DNA of 64,000 nucleotides from Frigoribacterium sp. SL97 (GCF_026625765.1 NZ_CP113062.1:1302001-1366000); one strand, 5' to 3'; shown: positions 50,334 to 58,288, numbered from the stretch's first letter. Numbers and translations: made by a program. Notes: generated by a model not told the origin, from the letters alone.

Positions 50334-50362
50334 AGTATATGCAAGCGCATCCAGCGGGACAA
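50334..50362 (-). promoter_or_regulatory. yceI promoter (-35 TTGTCC, 17 bases, -10 TATACT)
   Basis: Read on the minus strand, TTGTCC (50362-50357) and TATACT (50339-50334) are separated by exactly 17 bases. The -10 matches the vegetative consensus at five of six positions and the -35 at four. Transcription would start near 50327, about 50 bases before the yceI ATG. Confidence 0.75.
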
Positions 50363-50427
50363 CATTCCCGGGGTGTCCGGACGATGTCCAGGGGATGTCC
50401 TGCGGACCGGCCCGGGTCGGGCCGGTC

Positions 50428-50475
50428 GGGCGTCGGGCCGGACGGGCGTCAGGCCGGACGGGCGTCAGGCCGGGT
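50428..50475. repeat. Three tandem 16-base repeats at the aldo/keto reductase 3' end
   Basis: Units GGGCGTCGGGCCGGAC (50428-50443), GGGCGTCAGGCCGGAC (50444-50459) and GGGCGTCAGGCCGGGT (50460-50475). The last unit contains the stop codon and the final codons of the aldo/keto reductase; the others are downstream. They probably expanded by slippage. Confidence 0.8.
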
Positions 50476-51469
50476 GGCGCTCGGGGGAGACGGTCTTGCC
50501 GGGGTCCTTCTCGGCGAGGTCGCCGAGCGCCTCGTCGATGCGGGCCATGACGTCGGCGGGCACCGTGACGCCCGCCGCCTTGACGTTGTCGGCCACCTGC
50601 TCGGGACGCGAGGCCCCGATGATCGCGGAGGCGACGTTGTCGTTCTGCAGCACCCATGCGATGGCCAGCTGGGCCATCGAGAGGCCGAGGTCGGCGGCGA
50701 TCGGCTCGAGCTTCGCGACGCCGGTGAGCACCTCGTCGGTGAGGAAGCGCTTGATGGTGTCCGCGCCTCCCTTGTCGTCCGTCGCGCGGCTGCCCGCGGG
50801 CAGCTCGGCTCCGGGCTTGTACTTGCCGGTCAGGACGCCCTGGGCGACGGGCGACCAGACGATCTGGCCGAGGCCGTGCTGCTTGCTCGCCGGCACGACG
50901 TCGGACTCGATGACGCGCCAGAGCATCGAGTACTGGGGCTGGTTCGAGATCAGCTGCACGCCGTGCTTCACGGCGAGCTCGTGGCCCGCCCGGATCTGCT
51001 CGGCGGTCCACTCGCTGACGCCGATGTAGAGCGCCTTGCCGGCGCGGACCACGTCGGCGAACGCCTGCATGGTCTCTTCGAGCGGGGTCTCGTGGTCGTA
51101 GCGGTGGGCCTGGTAGAGGTCGACGTAGTCCGTGCCGAGGCGGCGGAGCGACCCGTCGATCGACTCGAGCACGTGCTTGCGGCTGAGGCCGACGTCGTTG
51201 TGCCCGCGGGGGCCGGTGGGCCAGTAGACCTTCGTGAAGATCTCGAGTCCCTCGCGACGCTCACCCTTGAGGGCGTCGCCGAGGACCTGCTCGGCCGCGG
51301 TGTTCGCGTAGGCGTCGGCGGTGTCGAAGGTCGAGATGCCGGCGTCGAGGGCCGCACGGACGCATTGCGTCGCCACGTCGTTCTCGACCTGGGACGCGTG
51401 CGTCAGCCAGTTGCCGTAGGTGATCTCCGAGATCTTGAGTCCGCTGTCGCCGAGGTGTCTGAATTCCAT
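50465..51469 (-). CDS. Aldo/keto reductase (KCNAB/YghZ-type)
   Basis: A 334-residue TIM-barrel NADPH-dependent reductase. The catalytic tetrad can be placed: Asp and Tyr in FDTADAYANTAAE, Lys in IFTKVYWP and His in YQAHRYDHETP. The C-terminal NADPH site includes SPVAQGVLTGKYKPG and AIIGASRPEQVADN. The pattern RHLGDSGLKISEITYGNW and overall length match the voltage-gated potassium channel beta-subunit-like subfamily. The physiological substrate is unknown. It is divergent from the polysaccharide cluster. Confidence 0.92.
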   Translation of the reverse strand: MEFRHLGDSGLKISEITYGNWLTHASQVENDVATQCVRAALDAGISTFDTADAYANTAAEQVLGDALKGERREGLEIFTKVYWPTGPRGHNDVGLSRKHVLESIDGSLRRLGTDYVDLYQAHRYDHETPLEETMQAFADVVRAGKALYIGVSEWTAEQIRAGHELAVKHGVQLISNQPQYSMLWRVIESDVVPASKQHGLGQIVWSPVAQGVLTGKYKPGAELPAGSRATDDKGGADTIKRFLTDEVLTGVAKLEPIAADLGLSMAQLAIAWVLQNDNVASAIIGASRPEQVADNVKAAGVTVPADVMARIDEALGDLAEKDPGKTVSPERHPA

Positions 51470-51530
51470 GACCCCACGCTACGCGTCGCAGGGGACGCGG
51501 CGAAGGCCCTTGCGGTCGACTGAGGAGGCG

Positions 51531-51536
51531 TACAGT
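51531..51536 (+). promoter_or_regulatory. -10 box candidate of the exopolysaccharide cluster
   Basis: TACAGT fits the -10 consensus; TTGCGG at 51510-51515 is a possible -35, but the spacing of 15 bases is short. The implied 5' leader of about 110 bases contains the two hairpins described next. Confidence 0.45.
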
Positions 51537-51553
51537 GACGATTCATCAGATCA

Positions 51554-51616
51554 TGTCCCCCGGCTGGGGGACACGATCCGTCGGACGTCGCGGTCCCCTG
51601 GGGGACCGGACGTCCG
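51554..51616 (+). promoter_or_regulatory. Two consecutive hairpins in the leader of the exopolysaccharide cluster
   Basis: Hairpin 1: TGTCCCCC at 51554-51561 pairs with GGGGGACA at 51566-51573 (loop GGCT). Hairpin 2: 51582-51589 plus 51591-51598 pair with 51601-51608 plus 51609-51616, giving about 15-16 pairs interrupted by one bulged G and a very tight loop. They occupy the leader up to 36 bases before the start codon at 51653. There is no T-run after either, so they are more likely structural or regulatory RNA elements than simple terminators. I do not recognise a known riboswitch. Confidence 0.6.
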
Positions 51617-51652
51617 AGGCTCCCGCTGCCCCGACCCGACTGGATCATCACC

Positions 51653-53092
51653 GTGACCTCCGCACCCGCCTTCGCGGCGCCCGGCCCCGTCCTGACGCCG
51701 ACGCTGCCCGCGACGCCGACACCGTTCGTGCCGAACCGGGGCGGCCTGCCCTCCGTCCCGGGGGAGGACGTCTCGGCCGCCCTGCCGTGGGCGGACTGGT
51801 CGAGCCTGCAGTGGGCCGGCACGGCGCTGCTGGTCGTGCTCGTCGCGCTGGTCCTGACCGTCACCATCGGTCGCATCGTGCGCAGGCTCTACCTCGTCCG
51901 CGAGCAGGAGGAGCTCGGCCACGGCGACCTCGACGGCCCGGTGCTGCCCCCGGCGCACGCGTTCACGGCCCTGGTGCCCGCGCACGGGCCGGCCGGCCTG
52001 GCCGTGACGCTGGACCTGCTGGCCCGGCAGCGACACCCCGACGTGCGCGTCCTCGTGGCCGTCGACGCCGATGACCCCCTGACCCTCGACGTCGCCACCT
52101 CCGCCGTCCGGCGTCATCCGGAGCGGGTCCGGATCGTCAGGACCGGCCCGCTCGCCGGGCGGACGCCCGTGGCCGCCTCCGCCCTCGCGGACGAACTCGT
52201 CCCCGACGGTGACGGCATCGTCGGCGTCTTCTCCGCGGGCGACCGACCGCACCCCCGCCTCTTCGCCCTGGTCGACTCGGTGCTGACCCGCACGGACGCC
52301 GACGCGGTCCAGCACGCCAGCCGCCCGGCGTTCTGTCCGACCCCCTGGTGGACGCCCCGGTCGACCGTCGACCGCTGGTGGTGGTCCCGGTCGGTGGTCC
52401 GCTCCCACGGTCGCGCCGGCTTCGTGCCGCTGTCGGACAGCACGCTCTTCGTGCGTCACGCGTGGCTCGCCTGGGCGGGGGGCTGGGACGCCTCCCGCGT
52501 CGAGGCGGGCCTGGCCCTCGGCGTGCGCATGACGGCGGCCGGTGCCCGGATCGTCATCGCGACCTCGGCCGAGGCGACCACGGTGGAGCGGTCGCCGGGT
52601 GGGCTCCGCGACCTGGCCCGCGCCCGGGCGACGTGGGTCCGCGGCTGCCTGCAGGTGCTGGGGCAGGGCGACTGGCGTCGGCTCCGGCCGGGCGCGCGGC
52701 GCCGCGCCCTCGGCGTCCTCACCGAGCCGCTGGTCGACGCCGCCGTGACGGTCCTCACGGCCACGACGGTCGCCTCGACGGTCCTGGTCGGTGCACCCGT
52801 CCTCGTCGTCGCACTCGCGGCGCTCCCGGTGCTGCCCTGGATGCTCTCGCAGCTCCTGGACGTCGGGGCCACGACGGAGGCGGCTGCGGAACAGGGGCGG
52901 CGCGCGACGAGCCGGGAGCGCCTCCTGGTCGTCGTCGGTTCGGTGCCGGACCGGCTGGTCACCCTCTGCGCGGTCGTCACGGCGGTCGCGGCCGAACTCG
53001 CGATCGTCCGCCCGCGGGTCGTCGGCCCGTCGACGAGCGCCCCGGTCCTCGCCGGGCAACCCGTCGGGCTGGACGAATCCGCCGTCGGATGA
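51653..53092 (+). CDS. Degenerate family 2 glycosyltransferase (probable pseudo-enzyme)
   Basis: A 479-residue paralogue of the intact GT2 two genes downstream. It shares an N-terminal FVPNRG segment, a membrane helix (about 54-75), the GT-A domain and C-terminal helices (about 345-390 and 420-450). Aligned by eye, the catalytic motifs are lost: the metal-binding DAED becomes SAGD (194-197), the ED base motif becomes AG (285-286), the QRTRW acceptor motif becomes ARATW (324-328), and PLGGN becomes PLSDS. The frame is intact and full length, so it is maintained as a protein. A regulatory or scaffolding role for the active synthase is the natural inference. GTG start at 51653 with a weak ribosome site. 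Confidence 0.85.
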   Translation: MTSAPAFAAPGPVLTPTLPATPTPFVPNRGGLPSVPGEDVSAALPWADWSSLQWAGTALLVVLVALVLTVTIGRIVRRLYLVREQEELGHGDLDGPVLPPAHAFTALVPAHGPAGLAVTLDLLARQRHPDVRVLVAVDADDPLTLDVATSAVRRHPERVRIVRTGPLAGRTPVAASALADELVPDGDGIVGVFSAGDRPHPRLFALVDSVLTRTDADAVQHASRPAFCPTPWWTPRSTVDRWWWSRSVVRSHGRAGFVPLSDSTLFVRHAWLAWAGGWDASRVEAGLALGVRMTAAGARIVIATSAEATTVERSPGGLRDLARARATWVRGCLQVLGQGDWRRLRPGARRRALGVLTEPLVDAAVTVLTATTVASTVLVGAPVLVVALAALPVLPWMLSQLLDVGATTEAAAEQGRRATSRERLLVVVGSVPDRLVTLCAVVTAVAAELAIVRPRVVGPSTSAPVLAGQPVGLDESAVG

Positions 53093-53177
53093 CCGGCAGA
53101 TGTCGCCTGTCTGGCAGTTGGCCCAGATCTGCGTACCCCGACCAAACCGATCCGGCGACGTCCCCCGAACCGGTGTC

Positions 53178-53789
53178 ATGCCCGAACCAGAGTCCCCCGT
53201 CCAGGGGGCACGTCCCGACCGTGCCGCCACGACGAACCCGACGCCACCCCTGCGCCTCGTCGCACGGGTGAAGGAGCTCGCGACGTTCGGCGCCGTGGGC
53301 GGGATCGCCTTCGTCGTCGACGTCGGCGTGTACAACCTGCTGCGCGCCACCCTGCTCGACGACAAGCCCATCGGAGCCAAGGTCGTCTCGGTGATCGTCG
53401 CGACGGCCGTCGCCTGGCTCGGCAACCGGTACCTGACCTTCCGGGAAGGACGCAACCAGGCCGTCGTCCGTGAGGCCGTCACCTTCGGCCTCGTCAACGT
53501 GGGCGGCTTGCTGATCGCCTCGGCCTGCCTCTTCGTCTCGCACTACCTGCTGGGCTTCACGAGCCAGCTCGCCGACAACGTCGCGGCCAACGGGGTCGGT
53601 CTCGTCCTCGGGACCGCCTTCCGCTACCTGGCCTACCGCCACCTCGTCTTCCGCGGCTCGCCCGCGGTCACCACCACGGCCGACACCCCCGACCCGTCGG
53701 CCGCGCTCGCCACCGTCATCAGCCCCCGGCCGACCGACGACCCCATCCCGAAGACCACCTCGCAGGCCCACCTGCACCCGACCCCCTGA
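53178..53789 (+). CDS. GtrA-like flippase family protein
   Basis: A 203-residue four-helix membrane protein of the GtrA family, implicated in moving polyprenol-phosphate-linked sugars across the membrane. The family core runs from KELATFGAVGGIAFVVDVGVYNLLRATLL through VAWLGNRYLTFRE (conserved NRxxTF) to FRYLAYRHLVFRG. Polar N- and C-terminal extensions of 25-35 residues are probably disordered. Positioned between two GT2 genes and shortly before a GT39-like enzyme, it fits delivery of a lipid-linked sugar to the outer face. Confidence 0.88.
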   Translation: MPEPESPVQGARPDRAATTNPTPPLRLVARVKELATFGAVGGIAFVVDVGVYNLLRATLLDDKPIGAKVVSVIVATAVAWLGNRYLTFREGRNQAVVREAVTFGLVNVGGLLIASACLFVSHYLLGFTSQLADNVAANGVGLVLGTAFRYLAYRHLVFRGSPAVTTTADTPDPSAALATVISPRPTDDPIPKTTSQAHLHPTP

Positions 53790-53804
53790 CTGGAGAGTGA
53801 TCCT

Positions 53805-55295
53805 GTGTCGACTGACCCGACCCAGATCCCGACATCACATCTCGCAGCGGGCGAACCCGCCCCGTTGCTCACCCCGCAAGCCCCCGCCGACCCGTCGCAG
53901 TTCGTCCCGAACCGTGGCTCGACCGGTGCCGCCGACTCGATGATCGGCTTCCAGCTACCCGACTGGTCGCCCCTCGAGTGGATCGGCTACTCGTCGCTGA
54001 TCGTCGTGACGATCCTGCTGACCGCGGTCGCCGTGTCGACCCTCTGGTGGATGCTGCACGCCTGGCGGTCGAAGGACAACCTCGACGACAGCCAGTTCAG
54101 CGAGAACCCCCTCGACGCCGCCCACTCGTTCACCCTGCTCGTGCCCGGCCGGCACGAGGAGGAGGTCATGGGCCAGACCCTCGACCGCCTCGCCCAGCAG
54201 GACCACCCCGACTTCGAGATCATCGCGATCGTCGGCCACGACGACCCCGGCACCGAGCGGGTCGCCCGTGAGGCGGCCGCCCGTCACCCCGAGCTGATCC
54301 GCGTGGTGGTCGACTCGAGCGTGCCGAAGAACAAGCCCAAGGCGCTGAACCTGGCCCTCCAGTCGTCGCGCGGTGAGATCGTCGGCGTGTTCGACGCCGA
54401 GGACGAGGTGCACCCCCGCCTCCTGACGCTCGTCGACTCCCGGTTCACCGAGACCGACGCCGACGTGGTGCAGGGCGGCGTCCAGCTGATGAACTTCCAG
54501 AGCAGCTGGTGGAGCCTGCGGAACGTGCTCGAGTACTACTTCTGGTTCCGGTCGCGCCTGCACTTCCACGCCAAGGAGAAGTTCATCCCGCTCGGCGGCA
54601 ACACCGTCTTCGTGCGCAAGGACTGGCTCGACTGGTCCGAGGGCTGGGACGCCGAGTGCCTCGCCGAGGACTGCGAGCTCGGCGTCCGCCTCTCGAGCGC
54701 CGGGGCCAAGGTCGTCGTGGCCTACAGCCCCGAGGTCGTCACCCGCGAGGAGACCCCCGGCACCTTCGTCTCGCTGCTCAAGCAGCGCACCCGCTGGAAC
54801 CAGGGCTTCATGCAGGTCTACGGCAAGGGCGAGTGGAAGAAGCTGCCCCGCCTGCGCCAGCGCCTCATGGCCCGCTACCTGCTGACCATGCCGTTCATCC
54901 AGGCCGCCACCGGTCTGCTCATCCCCGTCTCGATCGTCCTGATCCTGACCACGAAGGTGCCGACCGCCATCGCACTCGTGTCGTTCGTGCCCCTGGCGCC
55001 GACGCTCGTGCTGTTGGCCGTCGAGTTCACCGGCCTGCGCGAGTTCGGGCGGGTCTACGGCCAGAAGGTCCGGGCCCGCGACTACTTCCGCCTCGTCTGG
55101 GGACTGCTGCCGTACCAGATCTTCCTCGCGCTCGCCGCGGTCCGGGCGGTCTTCCGTCAGCTGCGCGGCCTCAACGCCTGGGAGAAGACCGAGCACACCG
55201 GCGCGCACCGCGACGAGGTCGCGACCGAACCGCAGGAGGCGCCCCGCGCCTCCTCGACGGAGCCCGCCCTGGCCATGACCGGAGGTGACCGATGA
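53805..55295 (+). CDS. Processive family 2 glycosyltransferase (BcsA/hyaluronan-synthase-like)
   Basis: A 496-residue membrane synthase expected to polymerise a polysaccharide from a nucleotide sugar and extrude it. After an N-terminal helix (about 60-82), the GT-A domain carries the metal site DAED (197-200), the PLGGN motif (262-266), the catalytic-base motif ED (288-289) and QRTRW (327-331). This is the D, DxD-like, (E/D)D, QxxRW set of processive beta-glycan synthases. C-terminal helices follow at about 350-375, 380-405 and 425-445. No PilZ domain is present, so control differs from proteobacterial BcsA. GTG start at 53805 with GGAGAGTGATCCT upstream. Its stop overlaps the next start. Confidence 0.9.
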   Translation: MSTDPTQIPTSHLAAGEPAPLLTPQAPADPSQFVPNRGSTGAADSMIGFQLPDWSPLEWIGYSSLIVVTILLTAVAVSTLWWMLHAWRSKDNLDDSQFSENPLDAAHSFTLLVPGRHEEEVMGQTLDRLAQQDHPDFEIIAIVGHDDPGTERVAREAAARHPELIRVVVDSSVPKNKPKALNLALQSSRGEIVGVFDAEDEVHPRLLTLVDSRFTETDADVVQGGVQLMNFQSSWWSLRNVLEYYFWFRSRLHFHAKEKFIPLGGNTVFVRKDWLDWSEGWDAECLAEDCELGVRLSSAGAKVVVAYSPEVVTREETPGTFVSLLKQRTRWNQGFMQVYGKGEWKKLPRLRQRLMARYLLTMPFIQAATGLLIPVSIVLILTTKVPTAIALVSFVPLAPTLVLLAVEFTGLREFGRVYGQKVRARDYFRLVWGLLPYQIFLALAAVRAVFRQLRGLNAWEKTEHTGAHRDEVATEPQEAPRASSTEPALAMTGGDR

Positions 55296-57298
55296 CCAGC
55301 ACGCTGAACCGCCCCCGCGCGGCCGGCACCACGGTGTCGAACGGACCGGGAACCCCCGTGGTCCCCACGAAGGATCCGAGGGGTGCCCGGCCCGCGTCGT
55401 GGTTGCGTCGACACGGCGCGAGCCTCGCCTGGCTGCTGCCCGTCCTCGCCATCGCCGCGGTCGTCATGGCCTTCAACATGGACGGCTCGCCGCAACGCAT
55501 CGACGACGAGGGCACCTACGCCGCCCAGGCCTGGGCCATCCAGAACCTCGGCGAGATCACCCACTACACCTACTGGTACGACCACCCGCCGGTCGGTTGG
55601 CTGCAGATCTCGGCCTACACGGCCCTGACCGGCGCCTTCTCGCGGTACGACGTCGCCGTGCTCGCCGCTCGCGAGGCGATGCTGTTCTTCACGGTCGTCT
55701 CGGTGGCCCTCGTCTGGCTGCTCGGCCGCAAGCTCGGCCTCAGCCGTCCCGCGGCCGCCGTGGCCGGTCTCGTGTTCGCCGTGTCGCCGCTGGCCCTGCA
55801 GTTCCACCGCACGGTCTACCTCGACAACGTCGCCACCCCGTGGCTGCTGGCCGCGTTCGTCTTCGCCCTGAGCAAGCGCTACCAGCTCGCCGGCTTCGCG
55901 GCGGCGTCCCTCTCGTTCGGCATCGCGGTGCTCTCGAAGGAGACGTACCTGCTGGCGCTGCCCTTCCTGGCCTGGATCATGTGGCGCGGGGCCGACAAGT
56001 CGACCCGTCGGTACACGTTGTCGATCGCGGGCAGCCTGCTCGTGCTCGTCGGCCTCGGCTACGTCGCGCTCGCCGCGGTGAAGGGCGAGCTGCTGCCCGG
56101 TGCCGGCAGGGTGAGCCTGCTCGAGGGCATCCAGTTCCAGCTCGCGACCCGTGAGGCGAGCGGCTCGGTGTTCGACACCGGCAGCCTCTTCTTCGCGACC
56201 GTGTCGCAGTGGTGGCAGCTCGACCAGGTGCTCATCGTGCTCGGCACGCTGGCCTCGGTCGTCGCGGTCTTCGTCAAGAGGCTGCGCCCGCTCGGCGTGA
56301 TGATGGTGTTCCTGATCGCCTTCATGTTCCGTCCCGGCGGCTACCTGCCGGTGCCCTACGTGATCATGCTGCTGCCGTTCGCGGCGCTGCTCGTCGCGGC
56401 CGTCACCGACCACGCGGTCCGGGCGTTCCGTGCCCGTCGGGCCGGCGCGCTCTCGACCGCGGCGTCCCGCACCGGTTCGGTGGCCTGGCTCGCCCTGACC
56501 CTCGCGGCCGTCGTGGCGATCGTCCCGCTCTGGGCCGTGCAGTTGCGCGGCTTCCTGGACAGCGACCTCGACGCGCCCATGCGCAACGCCGAGAGCTGGG
56601 TCGAGACGAACGTGCCGAAGGACAGCCGCCTGCTGGTCGACGACGCGGTCTGGGTCGACCTGGTCAAGGCCGGCTTCGCCCGCGACAACGTGATCTGGTT
56701 CTACAAGATCGACACCGACGGTGCCGTCCAGGCGCAGTCGCCGAACGGCTGGCGCGACTCGGACTACCTCTTCGAGACCGAGTCGGTCCGCACCTCGGGG
56801 CCGACCTCGCCCGAGATCCGCGAGGCCCTCGCGAACTCGACCGTGATCGCCTCGTTCGGCGACGGCGACCAGCAGGTCAACGTCCGGCAGATCGACAGCC
56901 AGGGGGCCGCGCAGGCGCAGACCGAGGCGGACGACTCCGCGTCGGCCCGTTCGCAGGCCGGTGCCGAACTCGCCCAGAACCCGAACCTGCAGATCTCGTC
57001 GACCCTGTCGACGGCGCTCTCGGACGGTCGCCTCGACCCGCGCGCGATCATCGTGCTCGGTCAGCTCGCCGCCCTCGGGCCGATCTCGGTCGCCGACCCC
57101 GCGGCCCTGCCGGGTGAACAGGACGCCCTGTTCCGGCAGTTCGACGTCACCCCGCAGGGCGGTCAGTCCGTCGACGAGGTGCAGACCACGCTCGAGGGCC
57201 TGGGCAGCGTCTACGTCCCCGAGTCGGTCGTCCCCTCGGGTGACGGACTGCGCGTCACCTTCTCGGCCGTCGCACCGACGGGCGTCCTCTCGAACTGA
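55292..57298 (+). CDS. GT39/ArnT-like polyprenol-sugar glycosyltransferase, multi-pass
   Basis: A 668-residue membrane glycosyltransferase of the GT-C fold that uses polyprenyl-phosphate sugars on the outer side of the membrane. The acidic motif typical of the first extracytoplasmic loop is in RIDDEGTYAAQAWAIQ (about 67-82), followed by HYTYWYDHPPVGWLQIS. About 11 helices extend to residue 420. A soluble extracytoplasmic domain of about 240 residues (about 425-668) closes the protein and includes an Ala/Gln/Ser-rich segment. It is coupled to the synthase by an ATGA overlap (55292-55295). The Dpm1-like synthase at the end of the cluster could supply its donor. Confidence 0.87.
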   Translation: MTSTLNRPRAAGTTVSNGPGTPVVPTKDPRGARPASWLRRHGASLAWLLPVLAIAAVVMAFNMDGSPQRIDDEGTYAAQAWAIQNLGEITHYTYWYDHPPVGWLQISAYTALTGAFSRYDVAVLAAREAMLFFTVVSVALVWLLGRKLGLSRPAAAVAGLVFAVSPLALQFHRTVYLDNVATPWLLAAFVFALSKRYQLAGFAAASLSFGIAVLSKETYLLALPFLAWIMWRGADKSTRRYTLSIAGSLLVLVGLGYVALAAVKGELLPGAGRVSLLEGIQFQLATREASGSVFDTGSLFFATVSQWWQLDQVLIVLGTLASVVAVFVKRLRPLGVMMVFLIAFMFRPGGYLPVPYVIMLLPFAALLVAAVTDHAVRAFRARRAGALSTAASRTGSVAWLALTLAAVVAIVPLWAVQLRGFLDSDLDAPMRNAESWVETNVPKDSRLLVDDAVWVDLVKAGFARDNVIWFYKIDTDGAVQAQSPNGWRDSDYLFETESVRTSGPTSPEIREALANSTVIASFGDGDQQVNVRQIDSQGAAQAQTEADDSASARSQAGAELAQNPNLQISSTLSTALSDGRLDPRAIIVLGQLAALGPISVADPAALPGEQDALFRQFDVTPQGGQSVDEVQTTLEGLGSVYVPESVVPSGDGLRVTFSAVAPTGVLSN

Positions 57299-57305
57299 TC
57301 GCCAC

Positions 57306-57371
57306 GCCGGCGTCCGTCCTCCCACGGGCGCCGGCACCTCCTCACCGCGTCCCACCCGTCCCGGGTGGGAC
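57306..57371 (+). promoter_or_regulatory. Two intercistronic hairpins before the DUF4397 gene
   Basis: Hairpin A: GCCGGCG at 57306-57312 pairs with CGCCGGC at 57329-57335. Hairpin B: GTCCCACCC at 57349-57357 pairs with GGGTGGGAC at 57363-57371 with a five-base loop. They separate the membrane glycosyltransferase gene from a secreted protein gene, and B ends 25 bases before the start codon. They could partly terminate, or stabilise a processed downstream mRNA so that the secreted protein is made in larger amounts. Confidence 0.5.
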
Positions 57372-57396
57372 ACCCGACCGGAAAGGACCAGCCATC

Positions 57397-58263
57397 GTGG
57401 CTTCCCTCTCACGCACCACCACCGCACCCGCCGCCGTCACCGGCGTCCCGTCCCGACGCCGCCGTCTCGCGACGGTGCTCGCCCTCACCGCCGCCACCGG
57501 GGTCGCCCTCGCCGGCGCCCTCGTGGGCACGTCGCCCGCGCACGCCGCCGACGGGGACGGCTGGGTCCGCGTCGGCCACCTCTCGCCCGACACGAAGGCC
57601 GTCGACGTGACGCTGACCTCGCTGAAGGGCGGGCAGGTCGTCATGGACCTCGACGACGTCACCTACGGCCAGGTCAGCCCCTACCAGGCGCTGGCCGCGG
57701 GCACCTACGTGGTCTCGATGACGGCCGCGGACGCACCCACCAGTGCCAAGCCGGTCATCACGTCGAACATCACGGTCGACAGCGGCCAGCCGATCACCGC
57801 CGTCGCCTACGGCCCGAACGACGACCTGAAGACCCAGGTCTTCACGGACGACCTGACGGCCCCGGCCGACGGCCAGGCCAAGGTCCGCCTCGTGCAGGCC
57901 GCGAACGTCAGCAAGACCGTGACGGTCGCGACGAGCACGGGCACCACCATCGCCGAGGACGCGCCCTTCGGCAGCGCCAGCGGCTACGCGCAGGTGGCGG
58001 CCGGCCCCTGGACCCTCGACCTGACCGGCAAGAAGGTGACCGGCACGAGCGACGTCGACCTCGCGGCGGGCAGCATCAACACGCTGTTCGTGCTCGACAA
58101 CTCGACCGGCGGTCTGACCGTCGTCCCGGTCGTCGACAGCGCGGCCACGGCGCAGGCGCCCGTCGGTGGTGTCCAGACCGGTGGCGGCTACCTCGCCGAG
58201 CACCCGCAGAAGAGCGAGACCAAGGGCCTCTGGGCCACCGTGCTCGGCTGGTTCGGGGCCTGA
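57397..58263 (+). CDS. Secreted DUF4397 protein, candidate sortase substrate
   Basis: A 288-residue exported protein. The signal peptide runs to about residue 50 (RRRR, hydrophobic core, then PAHA-A). The mature part is a DUF4397 beta-sandwich repeat region (WVRVGHLSPDTKAVDVTLT to about 245). The C-terminus has APVGGVQTGGG (254-264), then a polar stretch with two Lys and a short hydrophobic end (GLWATVLGWFGA). It has no LPXTG motif, but the Thr-Gly within VQTGGG just before the end, plus the neighbouring sortase gene, makes it a candidate for an atypical sorting signal. DUF4397 proteins near class F sortases occur in other actinobacteria to my recollection. GTG start at 57397 after AAAGGA. 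Confidence 0.87.
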   Translation: MASLSRTTTAPAAVTGVPSRRRRLATVLALTAATGVALAGALVGTSPAHAADGDGWVRVGHLSPDTKAVDVTLTSLKGGQVVMDLDDVTYGQVSPYQALAAGTYVVSMTAADAPTSAKPVITSNITVDSGQPITAVAYGPNDDLKTQVFTDDLTAPADGQAKVRLVQAANVSKTVTVATSTGTTIAEDAPFGSASGYAQVAAGPWTLDLTGKKVTGTSDVDLAAGSINTLFVLDNSTGGLTVVPVVDSAATAQAPVGGVQTGGGYLAEHPQKSETKGLWATVLGWFGA

Positions 58264-58288
58264 CGCCCGGCACCACCCGACAGGACGA

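Noticed and set aside
51531..51652. Known riboswitch (c-di-GMP, c-di-AMP, cobalamin and others) in the exopolysaccharide leader
   Set aside because: No conserved core motif of those classes is visible; only two simple hairpins are supported.
53093..53177. Internal promoter between the degenerate GT2 and GtrA genes
   Set aside because: There is partial resemblance to the leader at 51545-51570 (CAGATC followed by CCCCG), but no acceptable -10/-35 pair; the evidence is too weak to call.
55157..57427. Long minus-strand open frame opposite the GT39-like gene
   Set aside because: The product is extremely His/Arg/Gly/Asp-rich with no domain, and its antisense partner is a clear membrane glycosyltransferase.
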